In this document: in pieces, positions 25,503 to 35,533 of the stretch
Numbering within the stretch: the stretch's first letter is position 1
How the letters are laid out: each line of letters opens with the position of its first letter
Assembly (NCBI RefSeq): GCF_000316645.1
Contig: NC_019684.1
Location: forward strand, 5,777,501-5,841,500
Origin: Nostoc sp. PCC 7524
Lineage (GTDB): Bacteria; Cyanobacteriota; Cyanobacteriia; Cyanobacteriales; Nostocaceae
Direction of reading: 5' to 3'
Length of the DNA stretch: 64,000 nt
Notes under the pieces: model-generated
The model's database searches: none
The model's input: only the letters and a program-made list of their open reading frames with translations
Told to the model about the DNA's origin: nothing
Made by a program: the position numbers and the translations under genes

Positions 25503-25537
25503 AATGACAGAGGGTATTAATACTCTCTGTCATTTTT
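25503..25537 (+). terminator. Terminator of dps
   Basis: AATGACAGAGGGTATT pairs with AATACTCTCTGTCATT over 16 positions with a single G-T pair. A TTTTT run follows at 25533-25537. It lies about 80 bases after the dps stop. Confidence 0.85.
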
Positions 25538-25910
25538 CATGGCAGTAAATGCTTGAGTGAGATTGATCAAATGATGATTTCATTAACTTGCAAAATATTA
25601 GCATTTAACCAATAAGGCAATATTTGTATTTTGGTTGATTTTAACCTGCTCTTAATTATTGACCATATCTGGCAATATACTCATTGATAATGTCAAAACT
25701 CTTAAATTCAACAATTAGAATAATGATGATTTAGTTTATTGATAATTTTTTGAAATTAGCAGATAAAAATCAGTGATTACTAAAAAAGGGGATTTATTTA
25801 AAAACAAATACAAAAAGTTATTTTTATTAATAGACAAGGTACAGGCAGCACACCACCCGCTATGAAAGAAACAAGTCAAACCCTCCTACCTCCTGCCCTT
25901 CGGGTGACGC

Positions 25911-26189
25911 TCATAACGTCGCTACCGCTACACTAGCGCCACTTGCTATATGCCGGGGAACCATCCACGGCAGTTGCTCACCTCCTAGCTGGCAAATACT
26001 ACTTCGACCAACATCGATGTAGATACCCCATGCTCCATGCCCATTTTCATGCTTGGCGGTGAGACTCGTCTCATCGGGAGTGCCTTGTTTCTTAAGAGAT
26101 CGCGAGTAATTTGTTACAGTCAGTGCAGAAATTACTATAAAACCGAGCGTACCAGCATCTATCCTAGTAGGAGAGGGTGAGGCTACAAG
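25911..26189 (-). other. Stop-free minus-strand frame without start codon, possible gene relic
   Basis: From 26189 down to the TGA at 25911-25913 the minus strand is open for 92 codons and reads in part KQGTPDETSLTAKHENGHGA and WGIYIDVGRSSICQLGGEQL. No ATG, GTG or TTG is positioned to start a long product, and no ribosome site was found. The base composition differs from the AT-rich flanks. It could be the C-terminal remnant of a transposon-encoded protein such as TnpB, or a structured RNA in which the open frame is accidental. I do not recognise a domain. Confidence 0.35.
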
Positions 26190-26383
26190 TCAATACAGCC
26201 TAACGGTTCTCAATCAAGGGCAGTATTTGAGCAAGTTCCAGGCTAGCTACTACTATCTCCCCATCCCGGTTTCTTCCTTGTGTATTATCAAACGTGGAAA
26301 ACTTTGATAATAAACAGCATTAGTAGAGGGAAAGAACCTTAAAATAATCAGGATTTATATTCTCGTACTCGAACCCAACGACT

Positions 26384-29300
26384 ATGCCCCGCCGTCAAGA
26401 CCTCCAGAAGATATTGTTATTAGGATCTGGCCCTATCGTAATTGGTCAAGCCTGTGAGTTTGACTACTCAGGTACTCAAGCCTGTAAAGCACTACGAGAG
26501 GAAGGTTATGAAGTGGTATTGGTGAATTCTAACCCAGCTACCATCATGACCGATCCGGAAACAGCCGATCGCACTTATATTGAACCCCTGACACCAGAAT
26601 TAGTTGCCAAAGTTATCGCTAAAGAACGTCCAGACGCTTTGTTACCCACAATGGGCGGACAGACAGCCTTAAACATAGCTGTCACCCTGGCGAAAAATGG
26701 CGTATTAGATCAATATAATGTTGAATTAATTGGTGCAAAGTTAGAGGCCATTGAGAAAGCTGAAGACCGCAAACTATTCAACGAAGCAATGGCGAAGATA
26801 GGGGTGAAAGTTTGCCCCAGTGGTACAGCCTCGTCCTTAGAAGAATCGAAAGCGATCGCTCGTCAAATTGGGACGTATCCTTTAATTATTCGCCCCGCTT
26901 TTACAATGGGTGGGACGGGTGGCGGTATTGCTTACAACCAAGAAGAATTTGAGGAAATGGCACAAGTCGGGATTGATGCCAGTCCCGTTTCCCAAATTCT
27001 CATTGATCAGTCCCTCCTAGGCTGGAAAGAATACGAATTAGAAGTCATGCGTGATCTCGCTGATAACGTTGTGATTATCTGTTCCATCGAAAACCTTGAC
27101 CCGATGGGAATTCATACGGGCGATTCCATCACCGTCGCACCAGCCCAAACCCTCACCGATAAAGAATACCAACGGTTGCGGGACATGGCGATTAAAATCA
27201 TCCGTGAAATTGGTGTAGAAACCGGTGGTTCTAATATCCAATTTGCCGTTAACCCGGTGGATGGAGATGTAGTTGTAATTGAAATGAACCCCCGCGTTTC
27301 CCGGAGTTCGGCTTTATCTTCCAAAGCCACGGGTTTCCCAATTGCTAAGATGGCGGCGAAGTTGGCGGTAGGCTACACCTTGGATGAAATTAAAAACGAC
27401 ATCACCAAGAAAACCCCAGCTTCCTTTGAACCAACCATTGATTACGTTGTCACCAAGATCCCCCGCTTCGCCTTTGAAAAGTTCCCCGGTTCCGAACCAG
27501 TGCTAACTACCCAAATGAAATCTGTCGGGGAAGCTATGGCGATAGGAAGAACTTTTAATGAATCCTTCCAAAAAGCCTTACGTTCTTTGGAAACTGGCCG
27601 CGCCGGTTGGGGTTGCGACAAAGCCGAAAAATTACCCAGTGGTGAACAAATTCGCGCCTTGCTCCGCACGCCTAACCCTGACCGGATTTTTGCTGTGCGT
27701 CATGCTTTGCAATTAGGGATTAGCAGCGAGGAAATCTACGAACTTACAGGCATTGACCCTTGGTTCTTAGATAAAATGCAGCAACTGTTAGAGGTGGAAA
27801 AATTCCTGAAGCGGACACCTTTGCAACAGTTGACAAAAGAGCAAATGTATGCAATTAAACGTGATGGCTTTAGCGATCGCCAAATTGCCTTTGCTACCAA
27901 AACCACGGAAGATGAAGTCCGTGCCTACCGCAAACAGCTAGAAGTCATCCCCGTTTACAAAACTGTAGATACCTGTGCGGCGGAGTTTGAGGCGTTTACA
28001 CCTTACTATTATTCCACCTACGAAGACGAAACAGAAGTTCTCCCCACTACCAAACCGAAGGTGATGATTTTGGGAGGTGGTCCCAACCGTATCGGCCAAG
28101 GAATTGAGTTTGACTATTGTTGCTGTCACGCCGCCTATGCTCTCAAAGGTGCAGGCTATGAGACGATTATGGTCAACTCCAACCCAGAGACAGTTTCTAC
28201 AGATTACGATACCAGCGATCGCCTTTACTTTGAGCCGTTAACTAAGGAAGATGTCCTCAACATCATCGAAGCGGAAAACCCCCAAGGGATCATCGTTCAA
28301 TTTGGTGGACAAACACCTTTAAAGTTAGCACTACCACTACAACAAGCACTCAGTAGCCAGGACTCAGCACTCACTACCAAAATTTGGGGAACATCACCTG
28401 ATTCCATCGACACCGCCGAGGACAGAGAAAGGTTTGAGCAGATTCTCAAACAACTAAATATTGCTCAACCACCCAATGGTATTGCCCGGAGTTATGAAGA
28501 TGCGTTAATTGTGGCTAAACGCATCGGCTACCCTGTGGTGGTGCGTCCTAGTTACGTGTTAGGTGGAAGGGCGATGGAAATCGTTTACTCCGATGCAGAA
28601 TTAGAACGTTACATGACCTTTGCGGTACAGGTAGAACCAGATCATCCGATTTTAATTGATAAGTTCTTAGAAAATGCCATCGAAGTTGATGTAGATGCGA
28701 TCGCCGACCATAGCGGACGAGTCGTGATTGGTGGTATCATGGAACACATCGAACAGGCGGGAATTCACTCAGGAGATTCGGCTTGTTCTCTACCTTCTAT
28801 ATCCCTACCGCCAGCCGTTCTTGATCAAATTCGCACTTGGACTGTACAACTAGCACAGGCACTTTCCGTAGTCGGGTTAATGAATATTCAGTTTGCTGTG
28901 GTTGGTGCTAGCAGTTATTCGCCCCAAGTGTACATTTTAGAAGCCAACCCCCGCGCATCTCGGACAGTACCATTTGTGTCTAAAGCTACAGGCGTACCCT
29001 TGGCGAAGTTGGCATCTTTAATTATGTCGGGTAAAACCTTAGAAGAACTAAACTTTACCCAAGAAATCATCCCCAAACACATCGCGGTAAAAGAAGCCGT
29101 ACTGCCCTTTAATAAATTCCCTGGAACTGATACAATATTAGGCCCAGAGATGCGCTCAACTGGTGAGGTAATGGGCATAGATAGCGACTTTGGTCGCGCC
29201 TTTGCCAAAGCAGAATTAGGTGCTGGAGAGCGTTTACCACTCACAGGAACAGTGTTTGTCTCCATGAGCGATCGCGATAAAGCCGCCGCCGTTCCTGTAG

Positions 29301-29644
29301 TGAGAGAATTTATTGACTTAGGCTTCAAAGTCATGGCTACCTTTGGTACACGCCAAGTCCTCTCAGAACACGGCTTGGATGTAGAGCTAGTCCTGAAATT
29401 ACACGAAGGTCGCCCCCACGTTATCGATGCGATTAAAAATCAGAAAATCCAACTGATTATCAACACACCTTCTGGGGAAGAAGCCCAAACTGATGCTAGA
29501 TTAATCCGCCGGACAGGTTTAGCCTACAAAATCCCTATCATTACCACTATCGCGGGGGCTAAAGCTACCGTTGCAGCTATCCGTTCTCTCCAAAATACCA
29601 CTTTGGACGTAAAAGTTATCCAAGAATACTGCTCAAAAGTATAA
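26384..29644 (+). CDS. carB: Carbamoyl-phosphate synthase, large (ammonia) subunit
   Basis: Makes carbamoyl phosphate from glutamine-derived ammonia, bicarbonate and two ATP, feeding arginine and pyrimidine synthesis; it works with CarA, which is not in this window. It has 1086 residues in the usual order: first ATP-grasp half ([33 protein letters not shown]), oligomerisation domain, second half ([33 protein letters not shown]), and the C-terminal MGS-like allosteric domain (about 945-1080; [15 protein letters not shown]). It starts at ATG 26384. It provides one precursor of the arginine stored in cyanophycin. Confidence 0.97.
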   Translation: MPRRQDLQKILLLGSGPIVIGQACEFDYSGTQACKALREEGYEVVLVNSNPATIMTDPETADRTYIEPLTPELVAKVIAKERPDALLPTMGGQTALNIAVTLAKNGVLDQYNVELIGAKLEAIEKAEDRKLFNEAMAKIGVKVCPSGTASSLEESKAIARQIGTYPLIIRPAFTMGGTGGGIAYNQEEFEEMAQVGIDASPVSQILIDQSLLGWKEYELEVMRDLADNVVIICSIENLDPMGIHTGDSITVAPAQTLTDKEYQRLRDMAIKIIREIGVETGGSNIQFAVNPVDGDVVVIEMNPRVSRSSALSSKATGFPIAKMAAKLAVGYTLDEIKNDITKKTPASFEPTIDYVVTKIPRFAFEKFPGSEPVLTTQMKSVGEAMAIGRTFNESFQKALRSLETGRAGWGCDKAEKLPSGEQIRALLRTPNPDRIFAVRHALQLGISSEEIYELTGIDPWFLDKMQQLLEVEKFLKRTPLQQLTKEQMYAIKRDGFSDRQIAFATKTTEDEVRAYRKQLEVIPVYKTVDTCAAEFEAFTPYYYSTYEDETEVLPTTKPKVMILGGGPNRIGQGIEFDYCCCHAAYALKGAGYETIMVNSNPETVSTDYDTSDRLYFEPLTKEDVLNIIEAENPQGIIVQFGGQTPLKLALPLQQALSSQDSALTTKIWGTSPDSIDTAEDRERFEQILKQLNIAQPPNGIARSYEDALIVAKRIGYPVVVRPSYVLGGRAMEIVYSDAELERYMTFAVQVEPDHPILIDKFLENAIEVDVDAIADHSGRVVIGGIMEHIEQAGIHSGDSACSLPSISLPPAVLDQIRTWTVQLAQALSVVGLMNIQFAVVGASSYSPQVYILEANPRASRTVPFVSKATGVPLAKLASLIMSGKTLEELNFTQEIIPKHIAVKEAVLPFNKFPGTDTILGPEMRSTGEVMGIDSDFGRAFAKAELGAGERLPLTGTVFVSMSDRDKAAAVPVVREFIDLGFKVMATFGTRQVLSEHGLDVELVLKLHEGRPHVIDAIKNQKIQLIINTPSGEEAQTDARLIRRTGLAYKIPIITTIAGAKATVAAIRSLQNTTLDVKVIQEYCSKV

Positions 29645-30338
29645 GCAGGAAAGGGGGCAGGGGAGCAGAGGGGCAGAGGAGAATAAATATTATCTAATCC
29701 CCAATCCCCAGTCCCCAGTCCCCAGTCCCCAATCCCCAGTCCCCAATCCCCAGTCCCCAATCCCCTGGAATCTACACAAAGCAGTATTTACAAGGAAAAT
29801 TAAGTAATTATTATAGAAAAATAATTATGGTTTTTATTGAGATATTTTAACAAATATGAGGAAATAATTACTCTCTGCGGAAACTTCAGTAAACAACCAC
29901 AGTCAAAAGCAATAGTTCGTCCGCTAGCCACATACGGAACTACTGAGGTACACAAGCCCAAAAAAGAAGATATCCTGCCTGTTGATCAATTAATATGCAA
30001 CTGGTATCTCAATTTTAGACTTTTTGTACTATTCTATTAGTACATAAGTATCAAAAGAGGTACCTATCTTCTGTCCCCAGAAATTTTTATATGTTTTTTA
30101 ACTTTTCTTTTCTCATAAATGTTACAATTGTTAACAAAGATTAAATACAAAAATGTTTTTTTCACAACCTTTTCTCTAACCGTAGATACTTGTGCCAGGA
30201 AAAAAATAACTGTAACGTCTAGCAGTTAAAGGCCAAGTTGGATTGATATAGCAACGAAAACCATCGGATGTATAGATTGCGAAAATAATTTACCCCAGTT
30301 TAACTGGGTAGCATCGGCAAAGAGCATCTATTCAGTTA
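29645..30338. other. Intergenic region before sigD (690 bp)
   Basis: It starts with purine-rich and CCCCAGT tandem repeats (listed separately) and continues AT-rich. No credible gene is seen; a 67-codon frame at 29837 has no ribosome site and an unlikely composition. The region must hold the sigD promoter and leader. TTTAACAAAGATTAAA-like AT tracts lie near 30120. Confidence 0.5.
29696..29765. repeat. Short tandem heptanucleotide repeat (CCCCAGT/CCCCAAT)
   Basis: About ten tandem units alternating CCCCAGT and CCCCAAT. This is the STRR class typical of heterocystous cyanobacteria. Similar runs occur near 17500-17530, 32845-32890, 49240-49285 and 53838-53912. Confidence 0.9.
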
Positions 30339-31337
30339 ATGACCCTACCAACAAGTCCATCATTACCAAAGAGTAGCGCCATGAAGACCGCTCAGACAGC
30401 CACAGACCTCGTGCGGAGTTACCTGCGTGAGATTGGCCGAGTACCACTCTTAACCCACGAAGAAGAAATTTTTTATGGCAAACAGGTGCAGCGTTCATCC
30501 AGCTTGCAGGAAGTGCGGGAGGATTTAGCTAGCAAGTTGGATCGTCAACCAACCTTGGAAGAGTGGGCAAAAGCGGCTGAGTTAGACATAGCAGAACTGA
30601 ACGAAGCGATCGCAGATGGCGAATTTGCTAAACGCAAGATGGTAGAAGCCAATTTGCGTCTTGTGGTATCCGTTGCCAAAAAGTACATAAAACGCAATGT
30701 CGATTTATTAGACTTAATCCAAGAAGGTAGTATTGGGATGCAACGGGGTGTAGAGAAGTTTGACCCCACAAAAGGTTATAGATTTTCCACCTATGCCTAT
30801 TGGTGGATTCGCCAAGCCATTACACGGGCGATCGCTGAAAAAGCGCGGACTATCCGTCTACCCATTCATATTACTGAGAAACTGAACAAAATTAAAAAAG
30901 CACAGCGTCAGCTATCTCAAAGACTAGGACGCGCTCCTTCCGCATCGGAACTAGCTAGTGAATTAGAATTAACACCTAAGCAAGTACGAGAGTATTTAGA
31001 AAAAGCTCGTCTACCTTTATCCTTAGATTTGCGCCTAGGGGATAACTATGACACTGAACTAGGAGAAATGCTAGAAGATCCTGGTGCTTCTCCCGAAGAG
31101 TTCGTCATGCAATCTTCCCTATCCTATGACCTAGAGCGCCTCATGGAGCAACTCACACCACAACAAAGAGAAGTAATTAAACTTCGCTTTGGTTTAATGG
31201 ATGGACAAGCTTTAACTCTGGCGAAAATAGGTGAAATTCTCAATATTAGTCGTGAACGAGTGAGACAAATCGAGCGAGAAGCTTTAACTAAGCTGCGTAA
31301 ATCGAAAGCCAGCATGGATGAGTATTTGGCGAGTTAG
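30339..31337 (+). CDS. sigD: Group 2 RNA polymerase sigma factor (SigD-like)
   Basis: A sigma-70 family group 2 factor directing RNA polymerase to housekeeping-like promoters under particular conditions. Region 1.2 is [20 protein letters not shown]. Regions 2.1-2.4 span [14 protein letters not shown] to the [19 protein letters not shown] helix, and region 4.2 ends in [19 protein letters not shown]. It has 332 residues and lacks the long N-terminus of group 1 SigA. The ATG at 30339 is used; an ATG at 30381 ([10 protein letters not shown]) has AAGAG 8 bases upstream and may be the true start. The symbol rests on resemblance and on remembered carB-sigD order in PCC 7120. Confidence 0.88.
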   Translation: MTLPTSPSLPKSSAMKTAQTATDLVRSYLREIGRVPLLTHEEEIFYGKQVQRSSSLQEVREDLASKLDRQPTLEEWAKAAELDIAELNEAIADGEFAKRKMVEANLRLVVSVAKKYIKRNVDLLDLIQEGSIGMQRGVEKFDPTKGYRFSTYAYWWIRQAITRAIAEKARTIRLPIHITEKLNKIKKAQRQLSQRLGRAPSASELASELELTPKQVREYLEKARLPLSLDLRLGDNYDTELGEMLEDPGASPEEFVMQSSLSYDLERLMEQLTPQQREVIKLRFGLMDGQALTLAKIGEILNISRERVRQIEREALTKLRKSKASMDEYLAS

Positions 31338-31509
31338 TCGAGAAAATCCCCTGTTTGCTGTACGGTTACACTCACTTCCTGTGGCTAAGGAACTTGTTAC
31401 ATTCTTTGACAGGAACACTAATTAAGCTGTTAAGTCAAGTAAACAACAGACCTTAATCTACTAAATTCGTTAACACTACAGTCAGTAGTGGTAGTACAGG
31501 AGGTACAAA

Positions 31510-31854
31510 TTGAGTAATCAATCCAATCGAGTTTCAGAATTTTTCAACGGTGAGTCAGAAACCAGTAACTTGTTGTGGCAGTATGTTAAATCATTAAGCC
31601 CAGAGACAGTTAACCAACTATCCAAACCTACATCACCGGAAGTATTTCAGGTAATGGAACAGAACATAGTAGGAATGTTGGGAAATCTGCCCTCCGAACA
31701 CTTTAACGTTACTATTACGACTAATCGGGAAAGCTTAGGACGGTTGTTAGCATCTGCAATGATTAGCGGTTACTTTCTACGGAATGCCGAACAAAGAATG
31801 AACTTTGAAATGGTATTGCAAGGATCTGAAAGTCATAATGGCGATGTCGAGTAA
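31510..31854 (+). CDS. DUF760 domain-containing protein
   Basis: A 114-residue protein of the DUF760 family, found in cyanobacteria and plastids; function unknown. Characteristic segments are LLWQYVKSLSPETVNQLSKP and LLASAMISGYFLRNAEQRM. It starts at TTG 31510, where AGGAGGT sits 7 bases upstream, a textbook ribosome site that decides this non-ATG start. It lies 172 bp after sigD in the same direction. Confidence 0.88.
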   Translation: MSNQSNRVSEFFNGESETSNLLWQYVKSLSPETVNQLSKPTSPEVFQVMEQNIVGMLGNLPSEHFNVTITTNRESLGRLLASAMISGYFLRNAEQRMNFEMVLQGSESHNGDVE

Positions 31855-32220
31855 AATTTTCATAATTTCGCTCAGACATTCCATAAAAGTTGGGTGAATA
31901 CTGCTTCACTGACGCTAACATACACATCCAAAATCAGTCTCTTAAGGAATTCTCGCAGCGTACCTTCCTGACTCACTGGCTTCTCAGTCATGCGTTAGCT
32001 GCATTAAGTAGAAAAGTCGCGCAAGCTAACGCTGCTTGTTTTTGATTAGTTGATAAATTTAATAAAAACCGTATATTACGCGCTGAAATAAGTTCAAAGC
32101 AGTTTATATTGTGAAATAAAGCCAAACTCGGTAGATATTAAATCAATCTACCGAGTTTTGTTGTTAGTTGTTAGTCATTAGTCTTTCTTCCTTGTCTTCC
32201 CAATCCCCAATCTCACGAAT
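31855..32220. other. Intergenic region after the DUF760 gene
   Basis: It holds an inverted repeat GCGTTAGCT (31992-32000) / AGCTAACGC (32024-32032) followed by a T-rich stretch, and the stronger hairpin at 32124-32158. No coding frame is seen. Confidence 0.5.
32124..32160 (+). terminator. Stem-loop terminator downstream of the DUF760 gene
   Basis: Perfect 13-bp arms AAACTCGGTAGAT (32124-32136) and ATCTACCGAGTTT (32146-32158) with a 9-base loop, followed by TGTTGTT. It has a weak T-run but a strong stem. Confidence 0.6.
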
Positions 32221-32350
32221 AGGGAACACCAAAAAATAAATTATTCCCAATTGACGGTTAGTAGGGTGCGTCAGTATGAATAATTTCTTGGTACAGGTAG
32301 GTTTTCTCGCACTGACGCACCCTTGTATATTGTTTGATCTGGAAATCCCA
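32221..32350 (-). repeat. MITE-like element, copy A
   Basis: About 130 bp. One end is AGGGAACACCAAAAAATAAA and the other is ATCTGGAAATCCCA. The core hairpin has 12-bp perfect arms GGGTGCGTCAGT (32264-32275) and ACTGACGCACCC (32311-32322) around ATGAATAATTTCTTGGTA and TTTTCTCGC. It has no coding capacity. It ends 25 bp before the mutT start codon, so it probably forms part of that gene's upstream region. Confidence 0.75.
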
Positions 32351-32375
32351 TAAACTTAATTCTGCACAACTGCTT

Positions 32376-32789
32376 ATGAACGAAACCACCCATCCACCTC
32401 ATAAAATTATCGGTGTAGCCGTTATTTGGAACGATCAGCAGCAAATTTTAATTGATCGCCGTCGTCAGCAAGGAGTAATGGGCGGTTTATGGGAATTTCC
32501 TGGTGGTAAAATCGAGCCTGGCGAAACTGTTGAAGAATGTATTAAAAGGGAAATTTACGAAGAACTAGGAATAGCGATCGCAGTTAAAGATCATCTCATC
32601 ACTATCGATCACACCTATACTCATTTGCGTGTCACTTTAACAGTGCATCACTGTCGCCTAATTGAAGGTACTCCCCAACCCTTAGAGTGTGATGAGGTGC
32701 GCTGGGTAACTCTAGATGAACTAGAACAGTTTGCTTTTCCCGAAGCAAATACCGAGATTATCGTTGCTTTGAAGGGGAGTAGGGAGTGA
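32376..32789 (+). CDS. mutT: MutT-type NUDIX hydrolase (8-oxo-dGTP diphosphatase)
   Basis: 137 residues from ATG 32376 (MNETTHPPHKIIGVAVIWND). An in-frame TTG at 32334 lies inside the MITE end and is less likely. The Nudix box GGKIEPGETVEECIKREIYE, then ELGI, is complete, and MGGLWEFPGG is the MutT-type segment. It cleanses the nucleotide pool of 8-oxo-dGTP. The C-terminal ALKGSRE enters a GGGGAGTAGGGAG repeat, so the last residues are probably repeat-derived. It lacks the MutY fusion some relatives have. Confidence 0.88.
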   Translation: MNETTHPPHKIIGVAVIWNDQQQILIDRRRQQGVMGGLWEFPGGKIEPGETVEECIKREIYEELGIAIAVKDHLITIDHTYTHLRVTLTVHHCRLIEGTPQPLECDEVRWVTLDELEQFAFPEANTEIIVALKGSRE

Positions 32790-32900
32790 GGGGAGATGAG
32801 GGAGTGAGGGGAGATGAGGAAGTGAGGGAAGCAGAGGAGCAGGGGGGACAATCCAATGCCCAATCCCCAATCCCCAGTCCCCAGTCCCCTATTCCCGTAA
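32790..32900. repeat. Short tandem repeats between mutT and the CBS gene
   Basis: GGGAGATGAGGGAGTGAGG-type purine repeats are followed by CCCCAAT/CCCCAGT heptamers. Confidence 0.75.
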
Positions 32901-32982
32901 CAATGTATTAACCGTATTCGGTTAAGTCCGTTAATTTTTTACAATGTTTGCATAGACTGTGATCAAGGGTGTAAGCAAGCTA

Positions 32983-33447
32983 ATGCCTAAAACCGTTGCC
33001 GATATAATGAGTCCTGAGCCAATTGTTGTCCGGCCAGACACTCCTCTGCAAGAAGCTATTCAAATTCTGGCAGAACGACGTATTAGTGGACTACCAGTTG
33101 TAGATGATGTCGGTAAGTTGCTGGGCATCATCTCAGAAACTGATTTGATGTGGCAAGAAACGGGTGTAACCCCACCGGCTTACATTATGTTTCTGGATAG
33201 CGTCATCTATTTAAAGAATCCTGCGGTTTATGAACGCGATTTACACAAGGCTTTAGGACAAATCGTTGGTGAAGTGATGAGCAAAAATCCTGTGACTATC
33301 ACTCCCGACAAGACTGTAAAACAAGCAGCGCAACTAATGCACGATCGCAATGTTCACCGTTTACCTGTACTCGATAGCATAGGTAAAGTCGTCGGTATTC
33401 TTACCCGTGGTGATATCATCCGGGCGATGGCTGCTAGTCAAGATTAA
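32983..33447 (+). CDS. Tandem CBS-domain protein
   Basis: 154 residues from ATG 32983 (MPKTVADIMSPEPIVVRPDT); a GTG at 32959 would add eight residues. Two CBS motifs pair into a Bateman module: residues about 8-60 (ILAERRISGLPVVDDVGKLL) and about 95-150 (LMHDRNVHRLPVLDSIGKVV). The insertion between them (PPAYIMFLDSVIYLKNPAVY) is typical of a cyanobacterial/plant CBSX-like subgroup. It probably senses an adenine nucleotide and adjusts a partner protein; the partner is unknown. Confidence 0.88.
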   Translation: MPKTVADIMSPEPIVVRPDTPLQEAIQILAERRISGLPVVDDVGKLLGIISETDLMWQETGVTPPAYIMFLDSVIYLKNPAVYERDLHKALGQIVGEVMSKNPVTITPDKTVKQAAQLMHDRNVHRLPVLDSIGKVVGILTRGDIIRAMAASQD

Positions 33448-33580
33448 TTATTAGTCATTAGTCATTAGTCATTAGTCACAAGAAAAAATGCTTATTTAAT
33501 CAGCCTGTTAACTATTGGACTATTGCCTCTTGCCTCTTGCCTCTTGCCTTTTTGCAACTTTCAGAAAATAGGGTAATTAA

Positions 33581-34243
33581 ATGAGTATAACTCCTGAGTC
33601 CGTAAGACAATCGCTCAGTTCTGAAGATTTGGGCGATCGCTTGCGTGCTGTGAATCAAATCCGTGACTTAGAACCAGCAATTGCTTTTGAATTAGTTCAA
33701 GTTGCTATGGTTGATAGCAATTCCCGTGTGCGGTACTCAGCAGTGAGTCAATTCGATACACTCGGCACTCAGGATTTAAATTTATCTTTAGAGTTATTGC
33801 GTGGTTTATTAAATGATCCGGAGGCTGATGTACAAGCAGCCGCCGCAGATTGTTTGGGGGCGTTAAAATTACACGCTGCTTTTGAAGATTTGCAGCAGCT
33901 TTACAACACAACCTCTGAGTGGCTAGTGCAGTTCAGTATTATTGCCACCCTGGGAGAATTAGGAGATCCGCGATCATTTGAATTACTTACACAAGCACTT
34001 GCCTCTAATGTGGAATTAGTGCAAACTGCGGCGATTAGTTCTTTTGGTGAGTTGGGAGATGTTAACGCAGTACCTCTGTTAGCACCCTATGCTACCAACC
34101 CCGATTGGCAGATCCGTTATCGAGTTGCACAAGCTTTAGGACGTTTGGGTGGTGCAGAAGCTAAATCTATTTTAGAGACTTTGGCAGATGATGAAGTAGA
34201 AGCGATCGCCACTGAAGCCAAAAAATCTTTGCAATCAGTTTAA
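33581..34243 (+). CDS. nblB: HEAT-repeat protein NblB (phycobilisome degradation / bilin-lyase-like)
   Basis: 220 residues made of HEAT-like repeats (LGDRLRAVNQIRDLEPAIAF; WLVQFSIIATLGELGDPRSF; WQIRYRVAQALGRLGGAEAK), of the PBS-lyase HEAT type shared with CpcE and NblB. NblB acts in phycobilisome breakdown under nutrient stress, probably handling bilins or chlorophyll pigments released from antenna proteins. The ATG at 33581 follows a TTGCCTC tandem repeat. The symbol rests on repeat type, length and remembered neighbourhood downstream of sigD in PCC 7120. A terminator lies 145 bp downstream. Confidence 0.8.
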   Translation: MSITPESVRQSLSSEDLGDRLRAVNQIRDLEPAIAFELVQVAMVDSNSRVRYSAVSQFDTLGTQDLNLSLELLRGLLNDPEADVQAAAADCLGALKLHAAFEDLQQLYNTTSEWLVQFSIIATLGELGDPRSFELLTQALASNVELVQTAAISSFGELGDVNAVPLLAPYATNPDWQIRYRVAQALGRLGGAEAKSILETLADDEVEAIATEAKKSLQSV

Positions 34244-34386
34244 GTATGAATTTTTGGAGACTGTTCCATCAGAAACAAAGGTTGCAGCCTGATTGCAAAT
34301 TAGAGAGAATGCTATATCATAAGCAAAAAAATAGATACGGCTAGAAGGTTTGTTTGCAGTTCAGCCGTACCTATTCTTAAGTTATT

Positions 34387-34418
34387 GTTACTTTCAGCAA
34401 CTGAAAGTAACTTTTTTT
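34387..34418 (+). terminator. Terminator downstream of nblB
   Basis: Perfect 11-bp arms GTTACTTTCAG (34387-34397) and CTGAAAGTAAC (34401-34411), loop CAA, followed by TTTTTTT. It lies 145 bases after the nblB stop, leaving room for a structured 3' region with TACGGCT/AGCCGTA arms. Confidence 0.9.
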
Positions 34419-34431
34419 ATTTTCCAAAGGC

Positions 34432-35073
34432 TTACTGAGCCACTTTTTTACGACGATTAGCTGCAAACATCGCTGCACCAACTACGCCTAAACCAAGCAT
34501 GGTAGCTGGTTCGGGAACGGTAGCAAGGTAAACACCAGAGTAAGTCACCCCAGGAAGTAAGTTACTAGCAATCGCTGCTTCAACAGCAGGTTTGCTACCA
34601 ATAGCTTGTAAAGTTAACAAACCTTCACCTCCAGATAAATCTCCAGTTGAACTGGTGAAGAATCCTCGGACAGTAACATCAATAGGAGAAAGAGTTGACG
34701 TAGGAGTTCCACCCACTACGTAAGATGCAGAAGTCACGGTGAAGGTATTTCCGCCTCCTAAGTCAACAAATGGATTGGTAGCTGTGTCGGCAAGAAAGCT
34801 GATAATATTACCGACTGTACCAGATGTAAAAGTAGTAAAACTACCACTGCTAGCTGCAGGGTTAATTGTAAAGGTATTGGGGGCTAAAAAGTTGAGACTA
34901 TCTCCGTTGTTGGCGAATGATGCCAAGCCATCACCTATCAAGAAAAAACTACCTTTGAGTGCAGCAGCTTGAGCAGAATCAGCAGAGGTGAACACGCCAG
35001 CAGCAGCTACGGGTAAAGCAGCTAAAGTTGCAACTGCTGCTTTCAAAAATTGGGGTTTAGAAGCGATCATCAT
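34432..35073 (-). CDS. PEP-CTERM sorting domain-containing protein
   Basis: 213 residues. The N-terminal signal peptide (AAVATLAALPVAAAGVFTSA, then DSAQAAA) predicts export. The C-terminal sorting signal is VPEPATMLGLGVVGAAMFAA followed by NRRKK: a PEP motif, hydrophobic span and basic end. Such proteins are processed by exosortase and anchored or secreted; no exosortase gene is in this window. The middle is Ser/Thr/Gly-rich and beta-like. It is paralogous to the next minus-strand gene (FTLTSASY, GFFTSSTG blocks). The start at 35073 has AGGAGT upstream. Confidence 0.9.
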   Translation of the reverse strand: MMIASKPQFLKAAVATLAALPVAAAGVFTSADSAQAAALKGSFFLIGDGLASFANNGDSLNFLAPNTFTINPAASSGSFTTFTSGTVGNIISFLADTATNPFVDLGGGNTFTVTSASYVVGGTPTSTLSPIDVTVRGFFTSSTGDLSGGEGLLTLQAIGSKPAVEAAIASNLLPGVTYSGVYLATVPEPATMLGLGVVGAAMFAANRRKKVAQ

Positions 35074-35533
35074 AGACTCCTATCAAATGACTGGGAAATT
35101 AGGTTGTGTTTTTTAGTTAAGCAGATGCGGTAAATACCGCGATATGTACTTTATCTGTAAACTTCTATAAAGTACATTTGCGTAAAGATGATTACGTATT
35201 TGTAACTGCTTTTAGAATCACACAATTACATGGGAATATGCAAGATTCACCTAGCTGACTTCATCAACTCTTTAATACCAGTAATACTGTTCTTCGTAAT
35301 ATCCCGCCTGTGTATTTTTTTCCTAAGAATGAAAATTATGAACTTTTTCCCAGACAATTGATAGAAGTTCCTGGTGCGAAACAAAAGAACAAATCAAGTT
35401 AAAACCTGATGAATAGCCAAGATCATTCACCCAGGTTTAAACACAATAATCGTACTGAAAAGTCATAAGTTTAGCTGCGATGAAGTTGGAACGAAAGATC
35501 ATTGCAACTTCATCGCGGAGGAAACACAACGTT
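35074..35533. other. Upstream region of the PEP-CTERM gene (460 bp)
   Basis: AT-rich, with the GATAGGAGT ribosome site and presumably the promoter. TACTTTATCTGTAAACTTCT near 35150 partly recurs in the equivalent place upstream of the second PEP-CTERM gene (TACGTTTCTTACTTTACTGA, near 36585), suggesting a shared control sequence. Confidence 0.45.

Larger units (their letters stand above)
25426..26383. other. Long gap between dps and carB (960 bp)
   Basis: The left end holds the dps terminator. The middle (about 25560-25840) is AT-rich and empty. The right part (25840-26300) is distinctly more GC-rich than its surroundings and contains a minus-strand stop-free frame, listed separately. The carB promoter should lie just before 26384. 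Confidence 0.6.

Noticed and set aside
25840..26300. RNase P RNA, tmRNA or SRP RNA in the carB upstream gap
   Set aside because: None of the universally conserved core sequences of those RNAs is visible on either strand.
29524..29760. Minus-strand frame with GTGDWGLG repeats
   Set aside because: Again produced by translating tandem heptamers and the reverse of the carB end.
29696..29765. CCCCAGT/CCCCAAT repeats considered as a CRISPR array
   Set aside because: The units are 7 bp in direct tandem with no spacers; they are STRR-type short repeats. No CRISPR array or cas gene was seen.
29837..30040. 67-codon frame before sigD
   Set aside because: No ribosome site, unlikely composition, and it lies in AT-rich non-coding DNA; probably chance.
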